This document shows, piece after piece, positions 5,595 to 7,139 of a stretch of 7,139 nt of DNA. Made by a program: the position numbers and the translations under genes. Numbering within the stretch: the first letter of the stretch is position 1; each line of letters opens with the position of its first letter. Location of the stretch: positions 1-7,139 of the forward strand of contig JACCYG010000276.1 in assembly GCA_013696595.1 (NCBI GenBank), written 5' to 3'. The notes beneath the pieces were generated by a model. It saw only the letters and a list, made by a program, of their open reading frames with translations. It did not search any database and had not been told where the DNA came from. Source of the stretch: Actinomycetota bacterium (GTDB lineage: Bacteria; Actinomycetota; Thermoleophilia; Gaiellales; Gaiellaceae).

Positions 5595-6475
5595 GGCACC
5601 GGTCGGGCTCCTCGCAGGCGGGGCGCGCCGCGGCGCTGGGCGGGGTTGCCGTCGCCGTCGTGGCGCTCGCCGCGATCGCGTGGGGATTCAGCGTGGCGCT
5701 CGGCGGTGAAGAGGAGGCCGCACCGACGACCGCTCCGGCGACCGTCCCGCAGAAACCGGTGCTGAAGGTCGTGTTTCCGGAGGGGTTCACGCGCGCCGAG
5801 ATGGCCAAGCGGATCGTCGCCGTCAACAAGATCGCGAAAGACAAGCGGAAGATCACGTCGAAGCTCTCGCCGCTCACGTACCTTCGCGCGACGCGGCGCG
5901 GCCCCGTGCCAGAGGACTTCTCGGACAAGAAGCTCCCTCACCTCGAAGGGTTTCTCTTCCCTGCCACGTACGAGTTCACAGAGGACACGACCTCGCGCCC
6001 GCTCGTTCGCAAGCAGCTCGACGCCTTCGCCCGGGCGTGGGAACAGGTCGACCTCAAGTACGCGAAGTCAAAGAATCTGAGCGCGTACGAGGTCCTCATC
6101 ATCGCCTCGATGGTCGAGGAGGAGGTCCTGGTCCCGCGGGAGCGCGAGCTGGTGGCGGCCGTGATCTACAACCGGCTCCGGGTCGGCCTGCCTCTGGGGA
6201 TCGACGCCACGATCCGCTACGGCCTCGACATCCCGCCCACCAAGGCGATCCGCCAGAGCGAGCTCGAGTCCGACACGCCGTACAACACGCGGAAGTTCCA
6301 GGGCCTCCCGCCGACGCCGATCTCGAATCCCGGGCTCGCGTCGATCCAGGCGGCCGCCCATCCGGCTATGACCGACTACCTGTACTTCATCCGGAAGCCG
6401 GACTGCAAAAGTCATTTCTTTACCGCGAGCGAGGACGAGTTCTTCAACTTCCCGCGCGGCGGGCTGACTTGCTGA
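5570..6475 (+). CDS. mltG: Endolytic murein transglycosylase MltG (YceG-like)
   Basis: MltG cleaves newly made glycan strands at the outer face of the cytoplasmic membrane and so sets strand length. This 301-residue protein has a basic cytoplasmic tail (1-19), one membrane helix (about 20-44), an Ala/Thr/Pro linker (about 45-62), a LysM-like segment (about 63-130) and the YceG catalytic domain. Key motifs are IIASMVEEEV (177-186), holding the catalytic Glu position of the ASIVEKE motif, IYNRLRVGLPLGIDATIRYG (199-218), PYNT (237-240), GLPPTPISNPG (245-255) and YLYFI (270-274). The start must precede the helix: ATG 5570, inside the ruvX end, is the only suitable one, although its Shine-Dalgarno is weak. 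Translational coupling with ruvX is likely. aroE overlaps the stop. The usual HxFxxTxxEH end reads HFFTASEDEF (282-291), a minor divergence. Confidence 0.95.
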   Translation: MADGPRYVRHRSGSSQAGRAAALGGVAVAVVALAAIAWGFSVALGGEEEAAPTTAPATVPQKPVLKVVFPEGFTRAEMAKRIVAVNKIAKDKRKITSKLSPLTYLRATRRGPVPEDFSDKKLPHLEGFLFPATYEFTEDTTSRPLVRKQLDAFARAWEQVDLKYAKSKNLSAYEVLIIASMVEEEVLVPRERELVAAVIYNRLRVGLPLGIDATIRYGLDIPPTKAIRQSELESDTPYNTRKFQGLPPTPISNPGLASIQAAAHPAMTDYLYFIRKPDCKSHFFTASEDEFFNFPRGGLTC

Positions 6476-7139
6476 CGGGCGCGACGCGCCTCGTCGGCCT
6501 GATCGGAAATCCCGTCGCGGAATCGCTCTCGCCGCGGATGCAGAACGCGGCGTTCGCCGCGCGTGCTCTCGATTGGGCCTACGTGCCTCTGCCCGTGGAA
6601 GCCGACCAGCTCGAGTCGGCCGTCGCCGGGCTACCTGTGCTCGGCTTCGCGGGCGCAAACGTGACTGTTCCGTACAAGACGGCCGTGCTTGCGTACTGCG
6701 ACGAGCTCGACGAGTTCGCCGAGCGCGCAGGCTCGGTCAACACGATCGTCGTACGCGACAGACGCCTCCACGCCTCGAGCACAGACGGCCTTGCAGTGGC
6801 GGGCGCCGTACACGCGGAGGGAGCGCGGGTCCTCATCCTCGGCGCCGGCGGCGCCGCGCAGGCGGTGGCGACGGCACTCGCGGACGCTGGGGCGGCGGCG
6901 ATCACGCTCGCGGCCCGCAAGGCCGAGCAGGCGGAGGGGCTCGCCCTGCGCCTCCGCACGATTTTTCCGGACCATGAGGTCGGAGCCGCGGAAGGATGGC
7001 CTCCGACGACCGAGAGCGCCATGCTGATCGTGAACGCGACCCCGATGCGCGAGTCACCGGTCGTCGAGCTCCGCGCGGAGCACCAGATCGTCGATCTCGC
7101 GTATAGCGGTGACGGAATGGAGACGGGGCTCGTTAGGGC
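6469..7139 (+). CDS. aroE: Shikimate dehydrogenase AroE, 3' end cut by the window edge
   Basis: AroE reduces 3-dehydroshikimate to shikimate with NADPH in aromatic amino-acid synthesis. The frame is open from the mltG end to the right edge (223 codons plus 2 nt; the family is about 260-290). Visible: GNPVAESLSP (13-22) with the two substrate-binding Ser positions (S19, S21), GANVTVPYK (62-70) with catalytic K70, AGSVNTI (87-93), STDG (104-107) with catalytic D106, a Rossmann NADP loop LGAGGAAQA (124-132) and NATPM (189-193). The start is TTG 6469, which gives a 7-nt overlap (TTGCTGA) with the mltG stop. No ATG or GTG precedes the first conserved strand in this frame, and CTG 6472 is the only nearby alternative. 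Divergent spots are Q25 where SPxxHN often has His, and Ser instead of Asn in the usual NTD motif. Identity is firm, while the start codon is probable. Confidence 0.93.
   Translation, partial: MLTGATRLVGLIGNPVAESLSPRMQNAAFAARALDWAYVPLPVEADQLESAVAGLPVLGFAGANVTVPYKTAVLAYCDELDEFAERAGSVNTIVVRDRRLHASSTDGLAVAGAVHAEGARVLILGAGGAAQAVATALADAGAAAITLAARKAEQAEGLALRLRTIFPDHEVGAAEGWPPTTESAMLIVNATPMRESPVVELRAEHQIVDLAYSGDGMETGLVR

Noticed and set aside
1..7139. Mobile element, CRISPR array, tRNA/rRNA, phage or defence island
   Set aside because: No terminal repeats, spaced repeats, cloverleaf or transposase/nuclease cassette were seen. Every gene is a recognisable core or regulatory gene in compact co-directional order.

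Overview
This is G+C-rich DNA (about two thirds G+C by eye, with strong G/C preference at third codon positions). It reads as an ordinary, densely packed chromosomal segment of an actinobacterium. The order alaS-ruvX-mltG-aroE is a known actinobacterial arrangement. The protein flavour (MnmA with an extended N-terminus, a small divergent RsbW-like protein beside a SigB/SigF-type sigma factor) makes me lean to the class Thermoleophilia (Gaiellales/Solirubrobacterales relatives). That lineage call is inference from remembered families, not a search. I saw no mobile element, CRISPR array, rRNA or tRNA. All seven genes lie on the + strand.

Layout. (1) 2-1138: mnmA, the tRNA 2-thiouridylase, whose reading frame stays open to the left edge and may be the C-terminal part of a larger fusion protein. 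(2) 1242-1643 and 1640-2419: a small anti-sigma-like GHKL protein and a SigB/SigF-family sigma factor, joined by a 4-nt ATGA overlap. (3) 2420-2616: a 197-nt gap with a possible weak terminator hairpin, a perfect 12-bp palindrome and a good -10 element. (4) 2617-5169: complete alaS. (5) 5199-5594 ruvX, 5570-6475 mltG and 6469 to the right edge aroE, overlapping one another by 25 and 7 nt, so probably one transcript, with a second -10 element just before ruvX.

How the genes relate. mnmA and alaS serve decoding (wobble uridine thiolation and tRNA-Ala charging). ruvX is tied to 16S rRNA maturation and nucleic-acid processing. mltG trims nascent peptidoglycan at the membrane, and aroE belongs to the shikimate pathway. 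The only regulatory genes are the anti-sigma/sigma pair between the two tRNA genes. No anti-anti-sigma (RsbV-like) or phosphatase gene is visible here.

I did not find a new defence or mobile system. The points most worth a second look are: the possible in-frame Fe-S-scaffold-like domain ahead of MnmA; the degraded ATP-binding boxes of the RsbW-like protein; the TANNNT elements 7-10 nt before candidate starts of alaS and ruvX, which suggest leaderless or near-leaderless transcripts; the 12-bp palindrome upstream of alaS; and a four-cysteine insert in AlaS.
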